Of a stretch of DNA of 64,000 nt, positions 25,156 to 33,323 are shown piece by piece. The translations under genes were made by a program, and so were the position numbers. This DNA is from Mucilaginibacter sp. SJ (lineage in GTDB: Bacteria > Bacteroidota > Bacteroidia > Sphingobacteriales > Sphingobacteriaceae). The stretch spans positions 5,828,001 through 5,892,000 of the forward strand of contig NZ_CP118631.1 of the NCBI RefSeq assembly GCF_028993635.1, read 5' to 3'. Each line of letters starts with the position of its first letter. Within the stretch, counting starts at the first letter, position 1. A model generated the notes under the pieces. That model saw only the letters and a program-made list of their open reading frames with translations, was not told the origin of the DNA and searched no databases.

Positions 25156-27783
25156 ATGATTATTCCTGATCGCAGTTTTAAAGTCACTTATATGCTCGTC
25201 ACCTACAAACATAAAACAATAACATTTTTTAAGCTGTTAGTCTGCAACCTGATTTTTTTTGCAGGTAACTCATATGGTCAAAATGGTAATCAATTAACGC
25301 CCGACCCCAAAGCTGTTGTGCAATCCGGGAACGCGCGGTTTACCGTGCTTACAGATCAACTGATAAGATTACAATGGGGGCAGTCCGCAAGTTATGACAA
25401 CAGGGCCTCGCTGATTGTGGTTAACCGTAAACTGCCCGTTCCGGCATTCAGCACGCGGACGGAAAATGAATGGTTTTACCTAAAAACCAGGAAGATTGAG
25501 CTTGCCTACAAAATCAATTCAGGAGTATTTGACAGCACCAATCTAAAGATCCGTTTTTTGAATGCCGATACGGTATCGTGGAAGCCGGGGCAAAAACAAA
25601 AATTCAATTTAAAAGGAACTTCCCGCACCTTAGATGGGCAGGACGGTGAAATGAACCTGTACAGTAATCAAAAACTTCAACTGGAAGATGGCATCCTTTC
25701 GCGGGACGGCTGGTTTTTTCTGGATGATTCGCAATCTCTGAGGCTGGATAATGCTGACTGGCCCTGGGTAACCGCGCCCGGCACTCCGAAACTGGACTGG
25801 TATTTTATGGCTTATGGCGATGACTATAAATCAGCCCTTTTGGATTTTAGCAAAATTGCAGGCCACGTGCCTATGTTGCCGCGCTATGTGTTTGGTTATT
25901 GGTGGTCCAGGTATTGGAGTTACTCGGATAACGAGCTTCGGGAACTGGTCCAAAACCTCAAACGCTTTGATGTACCTACAGATGTTTTGGTAATAGATAT
26001 GGATTGGCATACCAAAGGCTGGACGGGTTACACCTGGAACAAGAACCTTTTTCCTGATCCGGCCAATTTTCTGAAATGGACAAAGGACAATCATTTGAAA
26101 ACCACGTTGAATCTCCATCCCGCAGATGGCATCCAACCAACAGAAGAACGTTACAATGATTTTGCAGCCTATATAAAGGCCGATTCCGCCCAAAAGAAAG
26201 TTATCCCGTTTGAGGTATCCAACAAAACATTTATGCACGGCTTATTCGACATTGTATTAAGACCGATTGAGAAAGCCGGCGTCGATTTTTGGTGGCTGGA
26301 CTGGCAACAATGGCCAAACGACAATAAAATCCCCCAGTTAAGTAATACGTGGTGGCTTAATTATACATTTTTTACCGATAAGGCGATGCATAGCCAGACA
26401 AGGCCTTTGCTGTACCACCGTTGGGGCGGTTTAGGTAACCACCGTTACCAGATCGGTTTTTCGGGAGACACTTTCATGTCCTGGGAGTCATTGGCCTATG
26501 AGCCTTATTTCACAAGCACGGCGTCAAACGTTTTATATTCCTACTGGAGCCACGATATTGGCGGGCACATCCTCAAAGGAAATGAAAAAGGGGTAGAGCC
26601 TGAACTTTATACCCGTTGGCTGCAATATGGCGGCTTTAGCCCCATCATGCGAACGCATTCTACTAAAAACGCAGCTATTAAAAAAGAGATATGGAATTTT
26701 GCGCCGGAGTATGCCACAGCACAACATGATGCCATCAGGTTGCGTTACGCGCTTGTGCCCTACATTTACACCATGTCCAGGAAAACGTTTGAAACCGGCA
26801 TCGGGCTTTGCCGGCCAATGTATTATGATTATGCGAAACAGCCGGAAGCTTATAGCTATAAAGAAGAGTACATGTTTGGCGATAATATGCTGATCAGGCC
26901 GGTTACGGCACCATCTAAGGATGGTTTCGCCACTGTTAAAGTTTGGTTGCCGAAAGGAAATGATTGGTATGAGTGGTCTACAGGGACTCTGCTAAAAGGA
27001 GGCCAGGTACTTGAACGTTTATTTTCAATCAACGAATACCCGGTATATGTAAAAGCCGGCTCGGTGATACCCATGTATAATGATCAAATTCAGAATCTGG
27101 ACAATAATCCGAATAACCTAATCCTGGGCATATTTCCGGGAGGTAGCGGCAATTTTCAGGTTTACGAGGATAACGGAAACAATAAAAATTATAAAAATCA
27201 ATTTGCCGAAACTAACATGGTATCGCGGATCGACGGCAACGAGCAGATTGTGAACATAGCACCTGCTGTTGGCAGTTATCAGGGCATGGCCGAACGGAAA
27301 AAAATTAAAATAAAGCTATTTGGTACCCAGCCGCCGTTAAAGGTATCGGTAAACGGCAAACCTCTGCAATTTAATCCGGATAACCAGGATGGCAGCTGGA
27401 ATTATGATGGCGGCAATCTATGTTTAAATATTTTGCTTCCTGAACAAAGCTGCAAAGTTGCCAGGCAATTACGCATAACCTATAACGAAGCACCAGGAAT
27501 CTTGACAACTGCAGGGCTTGTAGAGAAGTTCAAACGCTTGTCGATGATTACTGCGGTATTAAAAAATAGTGATAACGGTAATGATGGTATTTATATTCCG
27601 AAAAATCTTGGTATTGCGGAGGAAACTAATCGCTTACTGAGTTATGATCCAATGAATTTCGCAAACTATATTGAGAATTTTGAGCGTTGTTATAAACTTA
27701 TACCAGAGGAAATTCAGTTGCTTAAGCAGGTTGGTGAGCAGGAGAGGAAGAATCTTATAAAATTACTCCCGTCCGTTCAATAA
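25156..27783 (+). CDS. Glycoside hydrolase family 31 (alpha-glycosidase) of PUL 1
   Basis: An 875-aa secreted enzyme. ATG 25156 is used; ATG 25192 is also possible. Signal peptide KLLVCNLIFFAGNSYGQ. The N-terminal beta-sandwich covers about residues 50-235, followed by the (beta/alpha)8 barrel starting PRYVFGYWWSRYWSYSDNEL. The nucleophile is Asp382 in DFWWLDWQQW and the acid/base is probably Asp438 in GFSGDTF; both are in GH31 positions. After the barrel come the usual sandwich and a DUF5110-like part (FQVYEDNGNNKNYK). About 100 further residues (LSYDPMNFANYIENFERCYK) do not belong to the usual GH31 end. GH31 members cleave alpha-glucosides or alpha-xylosides; the specificity cannot be read here. 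Confidence 0.92.
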   Translation: MIIPDRSFKVTYMLVTYKHKTITFFKLLVCNLIFFAGNSYGQNGNQLTPDPKAVVQSGNARFTVLTDQLIRLQWGQSASYDNRASLIVVNRKLPVPAFSTRTENEWFYLKTRKIELAYKINSGVFDSTNLKIRFLNADTVSWKPGQKQKFNLKGTSRTLDGQDGEMNLYSNQKLQLEDGILSRDGWFFLDDSQSLRLDNADWPWVTAPGTPKLDWYFMAYGDDYKSALLDFSKIAGHVPMLPRYVFGYWWSRYWSYSDNELRELVQNLKRFDVPTDVLVIDMDWHTKGWTGYTWNKNLFPDPANFLKWTKDNHLKTTLNLHPADGIQPTEERYNDFAAYIKADSAQKKVIPFEVSNKTFMHGLFDIVLRPIEKAGVDFWWLDWQQWPNDNKIPQLSNTWWLNYTFFTDKAMHSQTRPLLYHRWGGLGNHRYQIGFSGDTFMSWESLAYEPYFTSTASNVLYSYWSHDIGGHILKGNEKGVEPELYTRWLQYGGFSPIMRTHSTKNAAIKKEIWNFAPEYATAQHDAIRLRYALVPYIYTMSRKTFETGIGLCRPMYYDYAKQPEAYSYKEEYMFGDNMLIRPVTAPSKDGFATVKVWLPKGNDWYEWSTGTLLKGGQVLERLFSINEYPVYVKAGSVIPMYNDQIQNLDNNPNNLILGIFPGGSGNFQVYEDNGNNKNYKNQFAETNMVSRIDGNEQIVNIAPAVGSYQGMAERKKIKIKLFGTQPPLKVSVNGKPLQFNPDNQDGSWNYDGGNLCLNILLPEQSCKVARQLRITYNEAPGILTTAGLVEKFKRLSMITAVLKNSDNGNDGIYIPKNLGIAEETNRLLSYDPMNFANYIENFERCYKLIPEEIQLLKQVGEQERKNLIKLLPSVQ

Positions 27784-27857
27784 TTAACGGATATGCACAT
27801 ATGGCTGCGGTTCGATTAAGGCGGGTTAGATATTTCAAATCTATGTTATTGATCCAA

Positions 27858-27877
27858 TAAAGCGGCAAACCGCTTTA
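27858..27877 (+). repeat. Perfect 8-bp hairpin after GH31
   Basis: TAAAGCGG and CCGCTTTA with a CAAA loop, sharing its stem sequence with the hairpin at 24937-24972. The remainder of 27784-28142 holds only the terminator at 27931 and no gene. Confidence 0.4.
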
Positions 27878-27930
27878 GATCATCGAAAAACCGGGTCGTG
27901 TGGCCGACGGGTTTGAGTGCTATTTTAGGC

Positions 27931-27960
27931 AAGTTGTCAATCTTATTGACAACTTTTTTT
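27931..27960 (+). terminator. Rho-independent terminator of PUL 1
   Basis: An 11-bp perfect stem AAGTTGTCAAT / ATTGACAACTT with a CTT loop, followed by six further Ts. It lies about 150 bases after the GH31 stop and is the first strong terminator on the plus strand after the fecR-susC-susD-GH31 run. Confidence 0.85.
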
Positions 27961-28142
27961 ATGGATTGAGTAATTGTTGATAACCGACGCTACCTCTTGA
28001 GATAATCACTATATGGAGCAATAGAATGACAGATAATGCAGCGCATCCCTCGATCACCACATTCATACGCCAGAGAACCCGATAACCTGCAATCCCGCTT
28101 GTTGATACCGCTTGCTATCGCTACCTTGTAAAAAAAATAAAT

Positions 28143-28595
28143 ATGCTTACCGATATTTTGCAATCGCTCTTATGCCGCGACCTGAATAAACTGAACGAAG
28201 AATTGGAACTTTACCGGGATGAAGCCAACATCTGGCATATAGACGGCAGCATTCTGAATTCAGCGGGCAACCTATGCCTGCATCTGGTTGGCAACCTCAA
28301 TACCTATATCGGCGCAATTCTCGGCGACTCCGGCTATGTCCGTAACCGACCGGAAGAGTTTTCATTGAAATATATACCCAGAAACGAACTTGTTCGTAAG
28401 ATTGAGCAAACGATTGCCGTTATCGAGGCAACACTACCGCTTGTCACTGAAGCTCAAATGCAAAGCGAATACCCGCAGGAAATAAACGGTGGTAAACAAA
28501 CTACCGGGTATTTTCTTGTTCACCTCGCTACGCACCTCAGCTATCACTTGGGGCAGGTCAATTATCACAGGCGGCTTCTTGACCGGAAAGAATGA
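28143..28595 (+). CDS. DinB-like (DUF1572-type) putative metal-dependent protein
   Basis: A 150-aa four-helix-bundle protein. The helix-borne histidines expected for the DinB/YfiT superfamily are visible: CLHLVGNLNTYIGAILGDSG (His near residue 50) and FLVHLATHLSYHLGQVNYHR (His residues near 122-135). Length is normal for the family. Members bind Ni or Zn and some act as thiol transferases, but no substrate is evident. It stands alone, with debris downstream on the other strand. Confidence 0.8.
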   Translation: MLTDILQSLLCRDLNKLNEELELYRDEANIWHIDGSILNSAGNLCLHLVGNLNTYIGAILGDSGYVRNRPEEFSLKYIPRNELVRKIEQTIAVIEATLPLVTEAQMQSEYPQEINGGKQTTGYFLVHLATHLSYHLGQVNYHRRLLDRKE

Positions 28596-28738
28596 TACTT
28601 AGTAAATAAGTCAGAACAATTTCGCTTCCCTGCTGCGTTTTCGATATCTCGCGGGAACTTAGCTTGAAGTTTGACATTACTTTTCCATCGCCCGTACTTT
28701 TTAAATATGGGGCCGGTATTTATAGTGTGTGAAGTCGA

Positions 28739-28885
28739 CCTGATAGGCGGCGCTTGTTTCAGTAAGGCTTCAGCCAGGTGCAGCCGCACGCGGTATAGAC
28801 AACGCCCGGCATAACCATGGCCGGCGAAGGGCATTAAGCGGCATCACCAACCAGCACCGGCACTCCGGTCAGCCGCCCGGCGTAT
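28739..28885 (-). pseudogene. FAD-monooxygenase (TetX/PHBH-like) scrap
   Basis: The minus strand reads GRLTGVPVLVGDAA, then a TAA. In another frame it continues MPFAGHGYAGR and LHLAEALLKQAP. Joined, these give the 'G-D-A-A-H-x-M-P-P-F-A-G-x-G' FAD-ribityl motif and following helix of group A flavin monooxygenases. Nothing of the N-terminal FAD domain or the C-terminus is present. Confidence 0.45.
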
Positions 28886-29014
28886 TGGGATATGCGATAC
28901 TGGTCTCAAGAATTGCGTCGTCTTCTCTATCCTCATTAAATAGTACCTGACGGAGAGGTAGGATATGGTCTATTACCATTTGCTTAACACTTGGTGAAAC
29001 AGCTACTTTTTATA

Positions 29015-29341
29015 CTATTTGTTAGTTTTTTCTTTATAAGGCAGGCGATAGCGTTCATTGAACAACATTTGGAACCACTCCCGGAAGCGCCAGGGCTTGA
29101 TGGTAAAGCTGCGGTAAAGCCGGTTGTCGCCCTGGTCTTTTTCGGGGTGTTTACATAGAAAATGTCCATAATTAATTAAACAACTTTGGAAAGAATTACC
29201 TTTTACTGATTCTTCACTATAAACGAAGCTTCCATCTGTATTGGCGTAACTATAATTTTCCTGCGTGAAAAAATTGAAAACGGGAAGATTCGTTATGATA
29301 ACGATTGATATTAACAAAATATAAATGCTTGATTTTTTCAT
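29015..29341 (-). CDS. Small membrane-anchored protein behind an RHS tail (possible immunity-type gene)
   Basis: A 108-aa protein. One N-terminal hydrophobic segment (SIYILLISIVIITNLPVFNF) acts as signal anchor. The rest is a compact, aromatic/basic domain (CKHPEKDQGDNRLYRSFTIK, PWRFREWFQMLFNERYRLPY). It begins six bases after the stop of an RHS-protein 3' end (29348-29516), the position where immunity or accessory genes follow polymorphic RHS genes. I do not recognise the family, and the role is inferred from position only. Confidence 0.6.
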   Translation of the reverse strand: MKKSSIYILLISIVIITNLPVFNFFTQENYSYANTDGSFVYSEESVKGNSFQSCLINYGHFLCKHPEKDQGDNRLYRSFTIKPWRFREWFQMLFNERYRLPYKEKTNK

Positions 29342-29347
29342 CTTAAA

Positions 29348-29516
29348 TTAATTACAAGGTCCATGGCTTAAAGGAATATTTCCACCTGTTGTATTGACAT
29401 TTGGATCGCCTTTTAGTTTTTCGATGCTGTCGCCCAGCGCCCCTGGTGCGAGCACGGGGCTTGAAGGGTACAACGGAGAGTAGGTAAACGGATCAGGCAG
29501 GTTGATGCTGCCGGCC
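29348..29516 (-). pseudogene. 3' tail of an RHS-type gene, 5' part deleted
   Basis: The minus strand reads LAGSINLPDPFTYSPLYPSS, then PVLAPGALGDSIEKLKGDPN and IPLSHGPCN before TAA (29348-29350). This looks like the C-terminal tail of an RHS protein. It has no start of its own and abuts, in another frame, the truncated integrase at about 29515. Confidence 0.5.
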
Positions 29517-30329
29517 AATTTCGCTGTTTTTTAATTTTTCAACATCGGCGTAGGAGAGGCCTGTGTAGCAACTAAAAAGGAAAATGTCTCGGACCGCTGT
29601 TAATCGGTCGTACCCTAACTCTTTTTCCGAAAGCTTCTGTAGTTCCCACTCTGTCAACGCGACTCTTTCGACCGTTTTTCTGCTGAACTTGAAATCAGTG
29701 AAGGGGTCGGTCGTAAGGAATCGGCTCTTGACACAGACCAAAACAATCTTTTTTACATTCGACAAATATTTCATGGTTGAATTGTGATTGCACTTCTGAA
29801 CACTTTTAAACCAAAAACAGAACTCTGAGATAAACTCATAATCCAGTTTTTTAACATCGATGTCCGTTAAGCCATATTTCCAGGAAATAAACGCCGTGGT
29901 GTGCGTCAACGTAGTTTCGTATCTGGCAATGGTATTGGGCGAAAATTCAGAACCTTCGAGGGCCTTCATTTGTTCGTTATGTTTCCTGAAAACCGTCAGC
30001 AACATCACTTTTTTTTCATCAGTCCCCGTCATAACGGCCTTAATCGATTCTGCTGTAATTTCTTTTTCGGACTCGATTAATTTCTTTTTTGCCTGGAATA
30101 CCATTTGTTCCAGCGCATCGAGATAGTTGTTTAATTCTTTGACAAACTCTTTTTTCCCCATAGTACGCCCAGATTCGCTGCTCCAGAATGATGGATCACA
30201 TTTTCGTTTGGTGGAAAGTTCTTTTGAATCACCATCGACGGTGATTTTTAAATAAATGGGCAGCGGTCCAGTCTGGTAGTTTTTGGGTTTTCTCATGAAG
30301 AATAGTAACCCGAAGCTTTTTTCTAACAT
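29493..30329 (-). pseudogene. Tyrosine recombinase (Bacteroidota integrase), C-terminally truncated
   Basis: A 278-codon frame. The N-terminal arm-binding domain has the family start (MLEKSFGLLFFMRKPKNYQT, then GPLPIYLKITVDGDSKELST). A SAM-like core-binding domain follows (about residues 105-205). The catalytic domain begins at RDIFLFSCYTGLSYADVEKL, with Ser where most recombinases have the first catalytic Arg, as in CTnDOT-type integrases. It then runs into RQHQPA and a stop. The K, H-x-x-R, H and Tyr motifs are absent, so it cannot recombine. The missing end was replaced by the RHS tail at 29348-29516. Confidence 0.85.
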
Positions 30330-30521
30330 AAATACTTAATAAAAAGGTTAAACAAATGTCGGAAGCCGGCCCCTGTCAATCAAGATGTTCACGCGGTGTA
30401 CATGTTTGATTTTCAGTCTATTGTAAGGTTTTCATTGAGTCTTTTTTTTGTTGTAGGTGACTCAATGAATTACTCAATAGAATTTTATGGGCTCAGACCG
30501 AAAAGTTGGGGGGATGAAAGT

Positions 30522-31505
30522 TTAAGCATAGATTTTAGCAAGTCTGAATAGAAAGAATGAAGTATCTCTTAGACCTCTGAGAGTAGCTCTGAAAGCTTTA
30601 ACTTTAGCATTGAAAGATTCTGCAGATGCGTTTGTACTTCTGTTATCGAAGAAGTTCAAGATAGATTCATAATGTTGCTGAACGGACCTTGCAACGGTTT
30701 TAAAAGCATTAATACCAGAGTCTTCCACCTCATTATACCATATAGCCAGTTTTTTAAAGGCGATCACTTTGGTTTTACAATTAGTGAATATATTACCTAA
30801 GCTGATAGCAAGATTATAAGCTTTGAGCAGTTCCGGATATCTTGAAAAAAGCAGATCAGCCCTTTCCTTTTGTGATAGCGTCCATTTAGATCGATGCTTG
30901 AACAGCAAGTATCTGCTTCCGGCGAGTAATTGTTTTAAAGTATCGCCATTACTGAGCACTTCGGGCTGATAGGATTGTTTGTTTTTCCGGGCCTGTTCAA
31001 TCAGCTTACTTTCCGCATCAAGAGCTTCCCAGCGATATTTTATTCTTGCTTCCTGAACAGCGTCATAAGCCAGCTTTTGTACATGGAATCGGTCCACGAC
31101 CCGCACAGCATTGCTAAAACATCTGCGTATAGCTTTGATCATGTTTGCCGCCATGTCCATCGTTACCTCCTTTACTTTATTCCTTGACCTTAAGGGTATT
31201 TTCTCCAGTACAGCGATGATTTGTTCAGACTGTGTGCCTTTGATCATCGCCACTATGGCTTTTTTATTCCCTTTGGCTTGTTTGTTGGTAACAATGGTAT
31301 AGAGTTCCCCATTGCTTAACGCGGTTTCATCTATACTCAGATAAGGGCCTGTGTTATCTGCAAACAGCATCAGGTCTTCCGCATGATCCTTTTGGCTCCA
31401 GCTATGAAAATCACTTAGGTGATCTTTGTATTGCTGACCGAGCTGCTTGCCATCTACCTGGTATAGCCGGCCTAATAAATGGCTGCTGATGGGATTATTA
31501 TCCAA
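30522..31505 (-). CDS. ISAon1-type (ISL3-related) DDE transposase
   Basis: A 327-aa transposase catalytic part. TTG start at 31505, overlapping the preceding N-terminal ORF by eight bases. DDE residues: YLSIDETALS (first Asp), VTMDMAANMIKAI (second Asp), NASAESFNAKVKAFRATLRG (Glu). Between them is the RVVDRFHVQKLAYDAVQEAR segment typical of ISL3-type enzymes. The catalytic frame is intact. It depends on an N-terminal DNA-binding part encoded in the separate upstream ORF, which is frameshifted here. Confidence 0.88.
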   Translation of the reverse strand: MDNNPISSHLLGRLYQVDGKQLGQQYKDHLSDFHSWSQKDHAEDLMLFADNTGPYLSIDETALSNGELYTIVTNKQAKGNKKAIVAMIKGTQSEQIIAVLEKIPLRSRNKVKEVTMDMAANMIKAIRRCFSNAVRVVDRFHVQKLAYDAVQEARIKYRWEALDAESKLIEQARKNKQSYQPEVLSNGDTLKQLLAGSRYLLFKHRSKWTLSQKERADLLFSRYPELLKAYNLAISLGNIFTNCKTKVIAFKKLAIWYNEVEDSGINAFKTVARSVQQHYESILNFFDNRSTNASAESFNAKVKAFRATLRGLRDTSFFLFRLAKIYA

Positions 31506-31840
31506 ATATTCCTTTTAAAAAAGTGCCGAATTCCGTTGTCATTCGCGCCCCTTTTCTTACTAAATCCCAGTCTCTTGTGATAAGCTCACCACTCGCTTTA
31601 ACTTCCCATCTGCGCCTTTTTATACATAAGGCTACTTTATGGCCGCGGATAGGAAAATCCTGAATAGCTGTCTCTGGTAAAAAGCCTTTTGACTCTAACT
31701 GTGACTTATCATAACCTGATGGAGCAAGGTTCTTCTCCTCCAGATATGTTCAACGCTCCATTCTCTGATGAACGGACATCGGTAAGTTCAAAATAGTCTA
31801 AAAGGCCTTTTGGTAAGATTAAATGGACAAGGGTTTCGTG
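31498..31840 (-). pseudogene. N-terminal ORF of the ISAon1-type element, frameshifted
   Basis: From about 31831 the minus strand reads LVHLILPKGLLDYFELTDVR and SSENGALNI. It then shifts near 31748 into YLEEKNLAPSGYDKSQL, AIQDFPIRGHKVALCIKRRR and ARMTTEFGTFLKGIFG, stopping at 31498. The pieces match the 'ISAon1 family transposase N-terminal region' pattern (I-Q-D-F-P-x-R-G, K-R-R-R-W). Two missing bases at about 31748 explain the shift. No clear initiation codon was located. Confidence 0.65.
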
Positions 31841-31966
31841 GGCTGATGACAAGTGGACGCGTGTTGATTATTATATCCACAAAGCAAACACTTTTTTTTC
31901 TCCCCCACAATTTTTCTGCTTGATCCCATTTTATGTTTATTTGCGGATTTTGAGTGGGTTTATAAC

Positions 31967-32005
31967 AAAAAAAGCCCCAAATCATTGATTTTGGGGCTTT
32001 TTGAA
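31967..32005. terminator. Bidirectional Rho-independent terminator
   Basis: AAAGCCCCAAATCA pairs with TGATTTTGGGGCTTT around a very short loop (one bulge). It is flanked by an A-run on the left and a T-run on the right, so it can terminate on both strands. Confidence 0.8.
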
Positions 32006-32049
32006 GCACTTTGACTGTGCTTTTGTACACTTACCGATACAACTATACA

Positions 32050-32172
32050 ATCACTTTTTGGAGGATATTCAGCTTTTAATGCGTTTAGTTGCATAAAATC
32101 AGTCAGGGAATGATACAATTATCCGGACGTTTCTAAAGACTGAGGAAGATATTCAGTCGCCGTTGGTTATTA
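32050..32172. repeat. Copy A of a dispersed degenerate sequence
   Basis: About 70% identical by eye to 59440-59565. Shared blocks are TTTGGAGGATATTCA, GCGTTTAG, AAAATCAG and CGTTTCTAAAG. On the minus strand both copies read LNALK-x-EYPPK, so they may be relics of the same gene. Each copy lies in debris next to a FecI-type sigma gene. Confidence 0.5.
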
Positions 32173-32432
32173 TTCTATTCTGTTATTTTGATCAAGCTAA
32201 AGTCGGTTTATTAGCTGCGCTTCGCAAAATCGAGGTATTAAAACGCGTCGGTTTAAACGAATGCCGCTTAGAACTGGAAACCCAAGAAGATGAATCCTGC
32301 GATGGGGCAAATTGTTTGCACACCATTTGTGAAATTTCCAAATTGGCTGATCTGACGAGAGCACAAAACGCAGCAATTGTCATCCGCTATGCTTATGACA
32401 CAACTAAAGACCAATTAATTTTTAAGATGTAA
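32163..32432 (+). CDS. Hypothetical 89-codon frame (doubtful)
   Basis: The frame reads KVGLLAALRKIEVLKRVGLN, then HTICEISKLADLTRAQNAAI, with protein-like amphipathic helices. It partly overlaps repeat copy A at its 5' end and runs 18 bases into the convergent sigma gene. It could be the 3' end of a deleted gene. I do not recognise it. Confidence 0.3.
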   Translation: MVIILFCYFDQAKVGLLAALRKIEVLKRVGLNECRLELETQEDESCDGANCLHTICEISKLADLTRAQNAAIVIRYAYDTTKDQLIFKM

Positions 32433-33047
32433 AAACAAATTAAGTCCTTCAAAAATTGCTGATAATAGTAACACAAATAAAGTCGTAAAAGCAGTCTTTG
32501 AACGACTTTTATAACAAGTTTTTAAATGTTTTACCGCCAAAGAAAGCTGATTATCTACTGTTCGTTTAGATACACCCAAGATAGTTGCGATTTCGTCATT
32601 GGTTAAATGTTTATTCCTGCTCATCTGAAAAATGAGGTTACACCGCTTGGGTAATTGTTCTAGATATTGATTTAAATCTTGCTCCAATTCTTGTTGCTGT
32701 ATACGCTCATCTCCGGAATTCTGATCAGACAAACAATCCGCATCGGCATAATCCGGTGTGTACACGACCTGCAGCTTTGCGGAGCGCATGCGATTATAAA
32801 TTTCATATCTGATTGCCGTAAGCAAGAAATTGCGAAATGAATGGATCTCGAGGTCATTTTTTCTATTCCAAATGCTTATAAAAACATCGTGGACAATTTC
32901 CTTGCTAACTTCCGAATCCTTCAGATAGCTATAAGCCAATTTGTACAGACTTATCCAATAGCGTTTAAACAGCACATCAAAAGCCGGTTCGCTACCTGTA
33001 CGAATGAGCTCCCATAGTTCAAAATCCTCAAGATGCTTTTTAGACAT
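32415..33047 (-). CDS. FecI-type sigma factor of PUL 2
   Basis: A 210-aa sigma-70 family factor. Region 2: FDVLFKRYWISLYKLAYSYL, KEIVHDVFISIWNRKNDLEI. Region 4: LPKRCNLIFQMSRNKHLTND, EIATILGVSKRTVDNQL. A hydrophobic C-terminal tail (FTTLFVLLLSAIFEGLNLFL) is shared in kind with the PUL 1 sigma and may hold it near the membrane. It is divergent from the FecR gene at 33324. Confidence 0.9.
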   Translation of the reverse strand: MSKKHLEDFELWELIRTGSEPAFDVLFKRYWISLYKLAYSYLKDSEVSKEIVHDVFISIWNRKNDLEIHSFRNFLLTAIRYEIYNRMRSAKLQVVYTPDYADADCLSDQNSGDERIQQQELEQDLNQYLEQLPKRCNLIFQMSRNKHLTNDEIATILGVSKRTVDNQLSLAVKHLKTCYKSRSKTAFTTLFVLLLSAIFEGLNLFLHLKN

Positions 33048-33323
33048 ATAATTGGTTGGATAAAATTACTAAAAACTTTATATTTCCTATCTCTCCTTTA
33101 ATTTTTTAAGCCGGACAAATACATTAAAAGAGCATAGCGGGTTAAAAGCTATTGCATATATTTTCAGTTACGTTAAAGGTACCGGATGGTGTAGCCTATA
33201 GCGTAATGCCGTCGATTATAACCGAAGCATTAACCCTAAAAAAAATAAAAATAAAAGTATGTGAAATTGGTTGTTAAATCTACACTTAATAAGTGTAAGC
33301 CACCCAACAATTATTATTTCACG

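Noticed and set aside
28565..28834. Minus-strand 89-codon ORF as a gene
   Set aside because: Only its first 25 codons match a known motif (flavin monooxygenase). The rest is random-looking and overlaps the DinB-like gene end, so it is treated as a scrap.
30480..31900. Terminal inverted repeats for the ISAon1-type element
   Set aside because: I compared the flanks on both sides and found no convincing matching ends, so element borders are not claimed.
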